Source of the DNA: DATECU01 sp035286745
Lineage (GTDB): Bacteria; Acidobacteriota; Vicinamibacteria; Fen-336
Direction: 5' to 3'
Assembly (NCBI GenBank): GCA_035286745.1
Contig: DATECU010000154.1
Location: 1 to 21,757, forward strand
Length of the DNA: 21,757 nucleotides
The position numbers and the translations under genes are program-made. The notes beneath the pieces were generated by a model that was not told the DNA's origin, made no database searches, and was given only the letters and a program-made list of their open reading frames with translations. Positions 12,432 to 20,180 of this stretch are shown piece by piece (position 1 is the first letter of the stretch; each line of letters begins with the position of its first letter).

Positions 12432-14399
12432 TCAAGGTGAGGCGGCGGCGGCTCGGGCCCGGGTGGTGCGCTCGAAGATCCTGGCGTCGACGAAGAGGTC
12501 CAGGATCCGGGTGTCGAGCTTGCCGGCGTCGGCCTCCTCCCGCAGGATGTCGAGCGCCTTCTCCACCGGCACCGACTTCTTGTAGGGCCGGTCCCAGGCC
12601 ACCAGGGCGTCGAAGATGTCGGAGACCGTCATCATCTTCGACTGCAACGGGATCTCTTCGCCGGTCAGCCGGCGCGGATAGCCGGAGCCGTCGAGCTTCT
12701 CGTGGTGGGCGTAGGCGATCTCGGGCACCCGCCGGTACTCCCCGGTCCAGGGGATCTCGGAGAGAAAGCGGAAGGTGTGGGTGACGTGGCTCTCGATCTC
12801 CCGCCGTTCCTTCTCCGAGAGGCTCCCCCGGCGGATGGAGAGCGCCGTCAGCTCGTTCGGCGTCAAGAAGGGCTGGCGGTTGCCCTCGATGTCGGTGAAG
12901 GAGCGCCGGGTCAGGTCCATGAGGGCCCGGAAGCTCTCCTCTTCCAGAATGGTGGGTTCGTTGGCATGGGTCACCATGCGCAGGTAGGAATCGATCTCGT
13001 TCTGGCGCTCGCGATGGGCCCGGTCCAGCTCCGCCAGCAGATCCGAACTGGCCCCCGCACCCATCTGCTCCAGCCGGGCCCGCAGGTGCTCCGTTTCCAG
13101 GCTGCGCTTGATGTAGCCGAAGCGCTGGCGGATCAGCAGCATCTCCCCGACGTACAGCTTCTTGCCCTTGATCAGCACCTTCTCCCGCACCCCGACCTTG
13201 CCGAAGTCGTGGAGCAGACTCGCATAGCGAATTTCCCTGATCTGATCGCGAGTGAAGCGAACGTCCCGAAAGGGGCCGGCCGAGAGCGCGTCCATGGTCT
13301 CGGCGATGCCCACCGTCAACACCGCCACCCGGTCCGAGTGACCCGAGGTGGTGGGATCGCGGCTCTCGATCGCGATCACCGAAGCGTGCACGAAGGCGTC
13401 GAACAGCTCCTTGATGTCCTGGATCAGCTTGGCGTTCTCGAAGGCCACCGCCGCCTGGCTGGCCAGCGAGGAGATGAGTTCCTCGTCGACGCCGGTGAAG
13501 GGGATGACCGCCTCCTCGGCCAGGGTCACCGGCCTGAGCACGGCCCGGGCGTCGCGCTTCTTGTTGATGAGCTGGACCACGCCGATCACGCTGCCCACGT
13601 GGTCGCGCATGGGCACCACCAACATGGACTTGGTGCGGTAGCCCGATTGCTCGTCGAAGGAGCGGCTGATCTTGAAGGGGGAGCCGGCGGGAAGGTTGTA
13701 GGCGTCGGCCACGTTGACGATCTGGCCCTTGAGCGCCGCATAACCCGCTATCGAGGACTCGTTGAGCGGCATGGTGAATTCCTCGAAAGGAACCGCCACC
13801 GAGTCGTTCTGCGCCAGCTTGAAGCGGAGGACGTCGTCGTCCTGACTGGTCTCGTCATCGCCCCGCACCACCAGGTACAGGCTTCCGGCGTCCGAGGCGG
13901 TGACCGCCCGGCTCTTGGCCAGGATCAGCTCCAGCAGCTTGTCGATGTCGCGCTCGGCCGAGAGCGCGACGCCGATGTGGTTCAGCTCGTGAAGGTCCTG
14001 GGACTTCCTGGCCAGCGCCTCGTCGAGCTGCTGGATCACCCGCCGGCTGTTCAGCAGCTCCATGGCCCGGTCCAGGCGCAGGCGCAGCCAGGCCTCGGTG
14101 ACCGGTCTCACCAGGATGTCGTCGAGGAAGGGGAAGCGGCGGAGCAACGTTTCGGCGGCTCCCACGTCGGCGACGCCCACCAGCAGCGCGCGCCGTCCGC
14201 CCCCCGCCTTGACCCATTCTCCGACCGCGTCGGCCTCGGCTTCCAGACGGGCGGCGTCGGCCAGGACCAGGCTGCTCTTCCGGCGCTCCAGGTTCTCCTG
14301 GACAGCCACCAGAGTCGCCACCTCTTCGGCCATGATTCCCGGCGGGGGCTGGCCGGCCAGCACTTCGCGGGCCTTGCCCCAGATCACAATGTTCGCCAT
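12432..14399 (-). CDS. GAF and HD-GYP domain phosphodiesterase-type signalling protein
   Basis: The 655-residue cytosolic protein has a degenerate receiver-like region (about 30-120) without a clear phospho-acceptor Asp, a GAF sensor domain (about 147-325), and an HD-GYP domain (about 340-640). HD-GYP proteins hydrolyse cyclic di-GMP. Visible metal and signature residues are 'SGHSDRVA' (352-359), 'LLHDFGKVGV' with His397-Asp398 and Lys401, 'HHEKLDGSGYP' (565-575) and 'SDIFDALVAWDRPYKK' (593-608). A segment of about 100 residues (about 425-520) is inserted between the HDxGK helix and the next metal-binding His region ('IESHVTH', 535-541). No GGDEF domain is attached. It may be followed by the GDPD gene on the same transcript. 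The ATG at 14399 has GGAGGG close before it. Confidence 0.9.
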   Translation of the reverse strand: MANIVIWGKAREVLAGQPPPGIMAEEVATLVAVQENLERRKSSLVLADAARLEAEADAVGEWVKAGGGRRALLVGVADVGAAETLLRRFPFLDDILVRPVTEAWLRLRLDRAMELLNSRRVIQQLDEALARKSQDLHELNHIGVALSAERDIDKLLELILAKSRAVTASDAGSLYLVVRGDDETSQDDDVLRFKLAQNDSVAVPFEEFTMPLNESSIAGYAALKGQIVNVADAYNLPAGSPFKISRSFDEQSGYRTKSMLVVPMRDHVGSVIGVVQLINKKRDARAVLRPVTLAEEAVIPFTGVDEELISSLASQAAVAFENAKLIQDIKELFDAFVHASVIAIESRDPTTSGHSDRVAVLTVGIAETMDALSAGPFRDVRFTRDQIREIRYASLLHDFGKVGVREKVLIKGKKLYVGEMLLIRQRFGYIKRSLETEHLRARLEQMGAGASSDLLAELDRAHRERQNEIDSYLRMVTHANEPTILEEESFRALMDLTRRSFTDIEGNRQPFLTPNELTALSIRRGSLSEKERREIESHVTHTFRFLSEIPWTGEYRRVPEIAYAHHEKLDGSGYPRRLTGEEIPLQSKMMTVSDIFDALVAWDRPYKKSVPVEKALDILREEADAGKLDTRILDLFVDARIFERTTRARAAAASP

Positions 14400-14429
14400 G
14401 GCCCTCCGCCAGCGGACTCGGAAGAACCG

Positions 14430-14462
14430 AGGTTAGCACATCCCGCAAGGCCTGCGCGGGAT
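14430..14462 (-). promoter_or_regulatory. Extended -10 promoter with upstream inverted repeat for the HD-GYP gene
   Basis: On the minus strand TGCTAACCT (14438-14430) is an extended -10 box placing the transcript start near 14423, about 23 bases before the ATG at 14399. Directly upstream, ATCCCGC (14440-14446) and GCGGGAT (14456-14462) form a perfect 7-bp inverted repeat with a 9-base centre, where a -35 would be. No -35 hexamer is visible, so an activator or repressor may bind the repeat. Confidence 0.4.
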
Positions 14463-14508
14463 CCCGGGCGTCGATCGCCATTCCGGCGACGACTGGAAGC
14501 CAGGTTTG

Positions 14509-14522
14509 GGGTGCCGGCACCC
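14509..14522. repeat. 14-bp perfect palindrome GGGTGCCGGCACCC
   Basis: The palindrome lies 14 bases beyond the stop codon of the four-helix membrane protein gene on the minus strand. It could act as a weak terminator (five paired bases and a four-base loop) or a protein-binding site. A further GGTGCC half-site lies close by in inverted orientation (GGCACC at 14530-14535). Confidence 0.4.
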
Positions 14523-14535
14523 GGAATGCGGCACC

Positions 14536-14964
14536 TCAGCGTTCGGGCCCGGACCGGGAGAACGCAACCCACCTGACGAACACGGCCAACATGACCGCCA
14601 GACATAAGGTGGCGCCCGAAAACGCCTCCCGGCCACTCATGGCGCCCGAACCCTCAAGCCGAAAGAGGAGGACCAGCAAGGCAACGCACGCCAGGTTCAC
14701 CAGGAGCGGCCGCTCCCGCCAGAAAGCCAGGGCGAGCATGATCCCGAGGGCTGCGGCACCGAACGCCGAGATGAGCAGGGGCAGTCCCACCGCCATCCCG
14801 AGGAGTTGCGCGGTATCAAGGCTCACGAGGCCCCCAGGGAGAAGCTCCAGGCTGAGGAAGCCACCAGTAACCAGCGCAACCCAAAGGAAGCACGCGTAGG
14901 CCGTGCCAACGCCGATGCGACGGACCAGCCGTAACCTCTGTCGGGCCGGACTTGTCGGCTCCAT
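14536..14964 (-). CDS. Hypothetical four-helix inner-membrane protein
   Basis: The product has 142 residues with about four membrane helices: roughly 18-40, 50-80, 85-102 and 115-132. The N-terminus is basic (RQRLRLVRR), which favours a cytoplasmic N-terminus. No family motif or catalytic residue is recognised. GGGAGGG precedes the ATG by three bases. It is divergent from the M16 peptidase operon across a 204-base gap, and upstream of the HD-GYP gene on the same strand with a 136-base gap, so it is probably transcribed alone. Evidence that it is real comes from the ribosome-binding site and the consistent membrane-helix pattern, not from similarity. Confidence 0.65.
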   Translation of the reverse strand: MEPTSPARQRLRLVRRIGVGTAYACFLWVALVTGGFLSLELLPGGLVSLDTAQLLGMAVGLPLLISAFGAAALGIMLALAFWRERPLLVNLACVALLVLLFRLEGSGAMSGREAFSGATLCLAVMLAVFVRWVAFSRSGPER

Positions 14965-15102
14965 CTACCCTCCCGTTTCCACGCTGCGAAGAAGCCCGAC
15001 GCGGCGATATCCCACGATACCAGTCATCAACAGCCGAGGGGGCAGGATGCCCGTGTCGGCTGGGTTGCCGCTCTTGCTGACAAACGATCACAATTCCGCC
15101 CC

Positions 15103-15132
15103 TGGACTTCCCGGCTGGCCGCGTGCTATCTA
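15103..15132 (+). promoter_or_regulatory. Predicted promoter of the M16 peptidase operon
   Basis: TGGACT (15103-15108) and the extended -10 TGC-TATCTA (15124-15132) are 18 bases apart. The transcript would start near 15139, and AGGAGG (15158-15163) lies five bases before the ATG at 15169. The rest of the 204-base divergent gap shows no other clear element. Confidence 0.5.
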
Positions 15133-15168
15133 GGGGCCCTCACGCGGAACCCACCTCAGGAGGCACAT

Positions 15169-16695
15169 ATGAGGAGTCTTGACGTAGGGGCGCTGTACGC
15201 GGCCATCAGCCTTGCGTTCGTAGCGACCCCCGCCTTTCCTCAGGACCTGGCTTCGTTCGAAAAGCGAGTCACCACCAGGGTCCTGCCCAACGGGCTCACC
15301 CTGATCGTCTGCGAGCGGCCCGAGGCCCCCGTCTTTTCCTTCTTCACCCATGTCGACGTGGGCAGCGACCACGAGGTCCCCGGCATCACCGGCCTGGCCC
15401 ACATGTTCGAGCACATGGCCTTCAAGGGCACCGACACCATCGGCACCACCGACTTTGCCGCCGAGAAGCAGGCCCTGGTCAAGGTCGAGGAGGCCTACAC
15501 CGCCTACGACCGCGAGCGACGCAAGCCGGTCGGCCGCGACGACAAGAAAGCAGCCGAGCTGGAGAAGGCCTGGAAGGACGCCATCGCCGCCGCCGACAAG
15601 TACGTGGTGCCAAACGCATTCGGCGAGATCGTCGATCGCGAGGGCGGTGTGGGCCTGAACGCCTTCACCTCGAACGACGAGACCGGCTACTTCTACTCCT
15701 TTCCCTCCAACCGGCTGGAGCTGTGGGCCTTCCTCGAGTCCGAGCGGTTCCTGAAGCCGGTGATGCGCGAGTTCTACAAGGAGCGCAACGTGGTGATGGA
15801 AGAGCGCCGCATGCGAACCGACAGCCAGCCCACCGGCCGTCTGTTCGAGCAGTTCGGGGCCGCCGCCTTCACCGCGCATTCCTACGGGCGGCCGGTGGTG
15901 GGATGGGCCTCGGACCTCGGCGCCTTCTCTGCCACAGACGCCCGCGCCTACTTCGATACCTACTACGTCCCGGCCAACATGGTGGTGACGGTGGTGGGCG
16001 ACGTGAGGACTTCCGAAGTGCTGCCCATGGTGGAGAGGTACTTCGGCCGGCTGGCCGCTCGCCCCAAGCCGGAGCCGCTGCGCACCGAAGAGCCGGCCCA
16101 GAAGGGGGAGCGGCAGGTGGTTCTCAAGGAGCCAGCCCAGCCCTTCTACATGGAGGGCTATCACAAGCCCGGCGCCGCCGATGCCGACGACGCCGTCTAC
16201 GACGTGATCGGTCAGATCCTCTCCGTGGGCCGCACCTCACGACTGTACCGGGCGCTGGTGCGTGACCAGCGGATTGCCGCCAGCGCCGCCGGCTTCTCCG
16301 GCTACCCGGGCGACAAGTACCCGAATCTCTTTGTCTTCTTCGCTCTGCCGACACCGGGTCACACCCCCCAGGAAGTGCGCGACGGAATCAGGGCTGAGAT
16401 CGAGCGCCTGAAGACGGAGGACGTCGGCGACGACGAGCTCAAGATGGTGAAGGCGCGGGTCCGCGCCGGCCTGATCCGAAGCCTCGGTAGCAACCAGGGC
16501 CTGGCCAACCAGTTAGGCTCCGCCCAGGCCCGCTATGGCGACTGGCGAGAGCTGTTCCGGCAGATCGAACGAGTGGAGAAGGTCGGCAGGGAGGACGTGA
16601 AGCGCGTGGCCCAGAAGACCTTCGTCGAGTCCAACCGCACGGTGGGCATCCTGGAGTCCACGCGCATGGCCGGCGGCCCCAAGGGAGGCAACTGA
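15169..16695 (+). CDS. M16 family zinc peptidase, catalytic subunit
   Basis: The 508-residue protein has a signal peptide (about 1-25, ending 'ATPAFPQ'), so it acts in the periplasm. The inverse zinc motif HMFEH is at residues 78-82 within 'GLAHMFEHMAFKGT', and the downstream acidic ligand lies in the 'KERNVVMEERR' block near 205-212. The usual 'GLNAFTSNDETGYF' segment (162-175) and the second-half 'SRLYRALVRDQR' follow. An insertion of charged residues (about 98-155) separates the zinc motif from 'DREGGVGLNAF', as in several bacterial M16 proteins. These clamshell enzymes cut short or unfolded peptides. The stop overlaps the start of the next gene, its catalytically dead homologue, so the two probably form a heterodimer. 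Confidence 0.95.
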   Translation: MRSLDVGALYAAISLAFVATPAFPQDLASFEKRVTTRVLPNGLTLIVCERPEAPVFSFFTHVDVGSDHEVPGITGLAHMFEHMAFKGTDTIGTTDFAAEKQALVKVEEAYTAYDRERRKPVGRDDKKAAELEKAWKDAIAAADKYVVPNAFGEIVDREGGVGLNAFTSNDETGYFYSFPSNRLELWAFLESERFLKPVMREFYKERNVVMEERRMRTDSQPTGRLFEQFGAAAFTAHSYGRPVVGWASDLGAFSATDARAYFDTYYVPANMVVTVVGDVRTSEVLPMVERYFGRLAARPKPEPLRTEEPAQKGERQVVLKEPAQPFYMEGYHKPGAADADDAVYDVIGQILSVGRTSRLYRALVRDQRIAASAAGFSGYPGDKYPNLFVFFALPTPGHTPQEVRDGIRAEIERLKTEDVGDDELKMVKARVRAGLIRSLGSNQGLANQLGSAQARYGDWRELFRQIERVEKVGREDVKRVAQKTFVESNRTVGILESTRMAGGPKGGN

Positions 16696-18149
16696 TGAGT
16701 GCCCGAAACGCCGTTCTCTCCGCCTGCGCCATGGGCGCGGTCCTGTCGGTTCCCCTGGCCCCGGTGGCGGCGCAGGTCACCGACATCAAGGACATCAGGA
16801 AGCCGGCCTTGAAGCCCTTCACCCCCCAGCAGCCCCTGAGGCTGGCGCTACCTAACGGGATGGTGGTGTTTCTCCAGGAAGACCACGAGCTGCCCCTGAT
16901 TCGCGGCACCGCCCGCATTCGCGGCGGCTCGCGGGAGGAGCCAGGGGGCAAGGCGGGCCTGGTCTCCATCTACGGCCAGGTGTGGCGCACCGGCGGCACC
17001 AAGACCAGGAAGGGAGATGAGCTCGACGACTTCCTGGAGGCTCGGGCGGCCCGGGTGGAGACGGGTGGCGGGCTCGACTCGACCTTCGTCTCCTTCGATT
17101 GCTTGAAGGGCAACCTCGACGAGGTCCTTCCGGTCTTCGAGGACCTGCTCCGAAACCCCGAGTTCCGCGAGGACAAACTCAGCCTGGCCAAGACACAGCA
17201 GAACACTGGCATCGCCCGCCGCAACGACAACCCGATGGGCATCACCGCGCGGGAGGCGCGCAAGCTGGGATACGGCGCCAACTCACCCTACGCTCGGGTC
17301 GAGGAATACGCGACGGTCGCGGCGGTCACCCGCGACGACCTCTTGGCGTGGCACCGGGCGGCCGTTCATCCCAACAACATGATCCTGAGCGTCACCGGGG
17401 ACTTCGAAGCCAAGGCCATGGAGGCGCGGCTGCGCAAGGCGTTCGGTGGATGGGCGCGGGGACCGGCGGCGAAGAAGGGCGAGGCCGCCATCACCGAGGC
17501 CAAACCCGGCGTCTACTTCGTGCAGAAGGACGACGTCAACCAGAGCAACATCCGCATGCTCCACCTGGGCACCACCATGAAGAGCCCCGACTACTACGCC
17601 CTGGAAGTCATGAACGAGGTCTTCGGGGGCGGCTTCTCGGCGCGCCTCTTCTCCAACATCCGGTCCAAGAAAGGCCTTGCCTACTCCGTCGGCGGCGGCG
17701 TCGGCATGGGCTTCGACTACCCGGGCCTGTTCCAGCTCGCCATGGGCACCAAGAGCGAGAGCACGGCGGCGGCAATCGAAGCCCTCTACGAAGAGATCGA
17801 CAACCTGCTCAAGGCGCCGCCATCGGCCGACGAGTTGAACCGAGCCAAGGAGGCGATCCTGAACTCGTTCATCTTCGAGTTCGACTCCAAGCAGAAGGTG
17901 ATGGCACAGAAGGCGCTCTACGAGTTCTACGGCTATCCACCCGACTTCCTGGAGCGCTACCGCGCCGGGATCGAGAAGGTGACCACCGCTGACGTAGCCC
18001 GGGTGTCACGCCAGTACGTGCACAGGGACAAGATCGCGCTGTTGGTCGTGGGCAAGGCTCAGGACTTCGACAAGCCCCTCGCCAGCTTCGGTCCGGTGAC
18101 CACCCTGGACATCACCATCCCGCCCCCGCCGGAGAAGAAGAGCAACTGA
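16695..18149 (+). CDS. M16 family peptidase-like protein, non-catalytic subunit
   Basis: The 484-residue protein has a signal peptide (about 1-27, 'PVAAQ') and the M16 fold, but the zinc motif is lost. Where the partner has HMFEH, this protein has 'SIYGQ' (residues 91-95), so both histidines and the glutamate are gone. The C-terminal half keeps 'ARLFSNIRSKKGLAYSVGGG', the Arg/Tyr region that holds the substrate peptide in M16 heterodimers. This split of zinc site and Arg/Tyr site matches known pairs such as mitochondrial processing peptidase alpha/beta and bacterial M16B pairs. The ATG overlaps the previous stop codon (ATGA), a strong sign of coupled translation in equal amounts. A hairpin follows eight bases after the stop. 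Confidence 0.94.
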   Translation: MSARNAVLSACAMGAVLSVPLAPVAAQVTDIKDIRKPALKPFTPQQPLRLALPNGMVVFLQEDHELPLIRGTARIRGGSREEPGGKAGLVSIYGQVWRTGGTKTRKGDELDDFLEARAARVETGGGLDSTFVSFDCLKGNLDEVLPVFEDLLRNPEFREDKLSLAKTQQNTGIARRNDNPMGITAREARKLGYGANSPYARVEEYATVAAVTRDDLLAWHRAAVHPNNMILSVTGDFEAKAMEARLRKAFGGWARGPAAKKGEAAITEAKPGVYFVQKDDVNQSNIRMLHLGTTMKSPDYYALEVMNEVFGGGFSARLFSNIRSKKGLAYSVGGGVGMGFDYPGLFQLAMGTKSESTAAAIEALYEEIDNLLKAPPSADELNRAKEAILNSFIFEFDSKQKVMAQKALYEFYGYPPDFLERYRAGIEKVTTADVARVSRQYVHRDKIALLVVGKAQDFDKPLASFGPVTTLDITIPPPPEKKSN

Positions 18150-18157
18150 TTCGTTCC

Positions 18158-18184
18158 GGGTCGCCCCGAGCGTAGGGGCGACCC
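18158..18184 (+). terminator. Hairpin after the M16 operon
   Basis: GGGTCGCCCC (18158-18167) pairs perfectly with GGGGCGACCC (18175-18184) around a 7-base loop. No T-run follows. It lies between the M16 stop codon and the toxin-antitoxin promoter and probably limits read-through. Confidence 0.55.
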
Positions 18185-18192
18185 CGGTGATC

Positions 18193-18221
18193 TTGACACG
18201 GAAGCTTCCGGAAGCTACCTT
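18193..18221 (+). promoter_or_regulatory. Toxin-antitoxin promoter with palindromic operator in the spacer
   Basis: A perfect -35 TTGACA (18193-18198) and TACCTT (18216-18221) are exactly 17 bases apart. The spacer holds AGCTTCCGGAAGCT (18203-18216), a perfect 14-bp palindrome, overlapped by a second palindrome GGAAGCTTCC (18200-18209). The -10 box ends six bases before the antitoxin ATG, so the mRNA probably starts at or next to it. The palindromes are the expected place for autorepression by the antitoxin or the antitoxin-toxin complex, which would block RNA polymerase directly. Confidence 0.75.
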
Positions 18222-18227
18222 CTGGGC

Positions 18228-18518
18228 ATGCGGTCCGTTGGGCTGAAGGTCCTCAAGAACAAGCTGAGCGAGTACGTCCGACTGGCTGCCCGGGGCGAGA
18301 CCGTCCTGGTCACGGATCGCGATGAGGTCGTTGCGGAGCTGGTGCCGCCCCATGAGGGGCGGAGCCCGTTGCTGGCCGATGCGATGCTTGCCGAGGCGAT
18401 GCGCAAGGGTTGGATCACCGCGCCCATGATGGTCGCCGCGGAGCCCCCGCCTCGCCTGCCGGTTGCTCCGCTCGGTGACCTGCTCGCCGAACTGGCCCGC
18501 GACCGCGAGGATCGGTGA
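18228..18518 (+). CDS. Phd/YefM family antitoxin
   Basis: The 96-residue protein has the Phd/YefM DNA-binding N-terminus: 'VGLKVLKNKLSEYVRLAARGETVLVTDRDEVVAELVPP' in outline, with the diagnostic 'LKNKLSEYV' (residues 9-17) and 'GETVLVTDRDEVVAELV' (23-39). The C-terminal half (about 45-96) is the part that usually wraps and blocks the toxin. It should neutralise the downstream PIN toxin and, as a dimer, repress its own promoter at the palindrome just upstream. The ATG at 18228 begins the conserved domain, has no ribosome-binding site, and sits at the predicted transcription start. The stop codon overlaps the toxin start (GTGA). The pair lies between unrelated genes and may be a mobile insert, though no repeats flank it. 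Confidence 0.92.
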   Translation: MRSVGLKVLKNKLSEYVRLAARGETVLVTDRDEVVAELVPPHEGRSPLLADAMLAEAMRKGWITAPMMVAAEPPPRLPVAPLGDLLAELARDREDR

Positions 18519-18901
18519 TCTACCTCGACACCTCGGTCGTCCTGGCACACCTTCTCGCCGAGGATCGGCAGCCGCCGCCGTCGCTCTGGACCGGCGTCCT
18601 GGTGGCCAGCCGCCTCCTCGAATACGAGGCCTGGAACCGGGTACACGCGCGAGGCCTCACGCGATCCCACAGCGAGCCGCTTCGGCTGCTGTTGGCACGC
18701 GTGGCGTTCGTCGAACTGGCGCCCCCGGTGCTGGCGAGGGCGCTGGATCCATTCCCGGTTGCGGTGCGCACGCTCGATGCGATCCACCTCGCATCGATCG
18801 ACTTCCTGCGCACGCAAGGACAGCCGGTGTCACTCGCCAGCTACGATGACCGGATGCTGTCGGCAGCTCGCGCCATGCGCATTCCCATTGTGGCGCTGTA
18901 G
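18515..18901 (+). CDS. PIN domain ribonuclease toxin (VapC type)
   Basis: The 128-residue protein is a PIN-domain nuclease expected to cut RNA with Mg2+ or Mn2+. The acidic catalytic set is complete: Asp5 in 'IYLDTSVV', Glu36 or Glu38 in 'SRLLEYEAWNR', Asp88 in 'TLDAIHLAS' and Asp111/112 in 'ASYDDRML'. Its GTG start overlaps the antitoxin stop as GTGA, with GAGG four bases upstream, so translation is coupled to that of the antitoxin. Pairing of a PIN toxin with a Phd/YefM-type antitoxin is well known. The tRNA, rRNA or other RNA target cannot be read from sequence. The gene converges on the sugar dehydrogenase gene, 30 bases away. Confidence 0.92.
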   Translation: MIYLDTSVVLAHLLAEDRQPPPSLWTGVLVASRLLEYEAWNRVHARGLTRSHSEPLRLLLARVAFVELAPPVLARALDPFPVAVRTLDAIHLASIDFLRTQGQPVSLASYDDRMLSAARAMRIPIVAL

Positions 18902-18931
18902 AGACCGCCGCCGCCGAGCCCGCCAGACGCG

Positions 18932-20158
18932 TCAGCTCGCGGGGACCACCTTGTAGATCTCGCCGTCGTGGTCGACGATGTAGATCTCGCCGTCGCCGTC
19001 CACGCCAAACGATGAAGGCCGCGACAGGCCCCGGCCCAGGGTTGCCGTCCAATCCCGGAGATCCACGGCGCGGCCGCTCTCCACGCGGAACGACCTCACG
19101 AAGGGCGTGCAGTAGTCGCTGTAGAAGTAGCTTCCGTGGTAGCCCGGCAGGCGACAGCCGCGGTAGACGACGCCCCCGGTGATGGAGCAGCCCTCACCGT
19201 GGCTGTACTCGGCGACGGGCAAGGTCAGCCCCACGGTCGCGCAGCCCGAGCCGGGCTGATAGCAGCGGCTGCCCTCCATCACGCTCCAGCCGTAGTTCTC
19301 GCCGCCCTTGCGTGAGGCGACGCCGAGGTCGATCTCCTCCATGGCGTTCTGACCCACGTCGGCGATCAGCAGGTCGCCGGTGATGCGGTCAAAGGCGAAG
19401 CGCCAGGGGTTGCGGAGGCCGTACGACCAGATCTCGGGCCGCGCGCCTGACGTGTTGACGAACGGGTTGTCGGCGGGCACCCGGTAGGGGCTTCCGCCGT
19501 CCACGTCGAGCCGCAGCATCTTGCCGAGGTGGCTGCCCAGGCTCTGGCCGTTGCCCTGGGGATCGCCGCCCGAGCCACCGTCGCCCAGTCCAACGTAGAG
19601 CATGCCGTCGTTGCCGAAGGCCAACCCGCCGCCGTTGTGGTTGGAGTAGGGCTGGTCTGCGAAGAGCACCAGCTTCTCGGAGGCGGCATCGGCGACATCG
19701 CCGGCCGGTGCCGGGGCCCGAAACTCGGCGATGTGAGTGTCCCCCGACCTGTCGGTGTAGTTGACGAAGAAGCGGCCGTTCTCCGCGTAACGTGGATGGA
19801 AGGCCAGACCCAGGAGGCCCCGCTCGCCCCCGGAGCCGACGCGAGAGGCGATGTCGAGGAAGGGGGCCGAGAGCAGGTTCCCCTTCTTGAAGATCCGGAC
19901 CCGGCCGGCCTGCTCCAGGACGAAGACGCGCTCACGGTCGCCCGGCGGGGCCTGCAAGTCGACGGGGCTCGAAAGGCCGCTCCCGACCAGCGTGGTGGTG
20001 AGGCCGGGAGTTCCCGAGACCGGAGTCCCCGCCGAGCAGGTGGATCCGGGAGGTGTGGCGGTGGGGGAGCCGGGCGACGGGGAGTCGCCACCGCCGCAGG
20101 CCGAGACAGCGACCGCAAGAAGGACCACCCGCACACCCAACGCATTCGCTTCCCTCAT
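18932..20158 (-). CDS. PQQ-type sugar dehydrogenase family lipoprotein
   Basis: The 408-residue product is a six-bladed beta-propeller of the glucose/sorbosone dehydrogenase family (GdhB, YliI). A lipoprotein signal is present, with the lipobox 'AVSAC' and Cys21, followed by a Pro/Ser/Thr-rich linker to about residue 50, so it is tethered in the periplasm or outer membrane. Family motifs are 'SNHNGGGLAFGNDGMLYVGLGDG' with the likely catalytic His174, 'WSYGLRNPWRFAFD' with Arg249-Asn250, 'DVGQN' and 'GENYGW'. It may oxidise an aldose using PQQ; the sugar and the electron acceptor are not known. The ATG at 20158 gives the lipoprotein signal and has GAGAGGGAG upstream; the longer open frame lies inside hemQ. 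It starts 22 bases after the hemQ stop codon, so the two are likely co-transcribed. Confidence 0.9.
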   Translation of the reverse strand: MREANALGVRVVLLAVAVSACGGGDSPSPGSPTATPPGSTCSAGTPVSGTPGLTTTLVGSGLSSPVDLQAPPGDRERVFVLEQAGRVRIFKKGNLLSAPFLDIASRVGSGGERGLLGLAFHPRYAENGRFFVNYTDRSGDTHIAEFRAPAPAGDVADAASEKLVLFADQPYSNHNGGGLAFGNDGMLYVGLGDGGSGGDPQGNGQSLGSHLGKMLRLDVDGGSPYRVPADNPFVNTSGARPEIWSYGLRNPWRFAFDRITGDLLIADVGQNAMEEIDLGVASRKGGENYGWSVMEGSRCYQPGSGCATVGLTLPVAEYSHGEGCSITGGVVYRGCRLPGYHGSYFYSDYCTPFVRSFRVESGRAVDLRDWTATLGRGLSRPSSFGVDGDGEIYIVDHDGEIYKVVPAS

Positions 20159-20180
20159 GTCTCGCGCTCCCTCTCGAACG

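Noticed and set aside
12405..12435. TTGACG as the -35 of the GDPD promoter
   Set aside because: It is 25 bases from the TATCGT box, too far for a standard sigma70 promoter.
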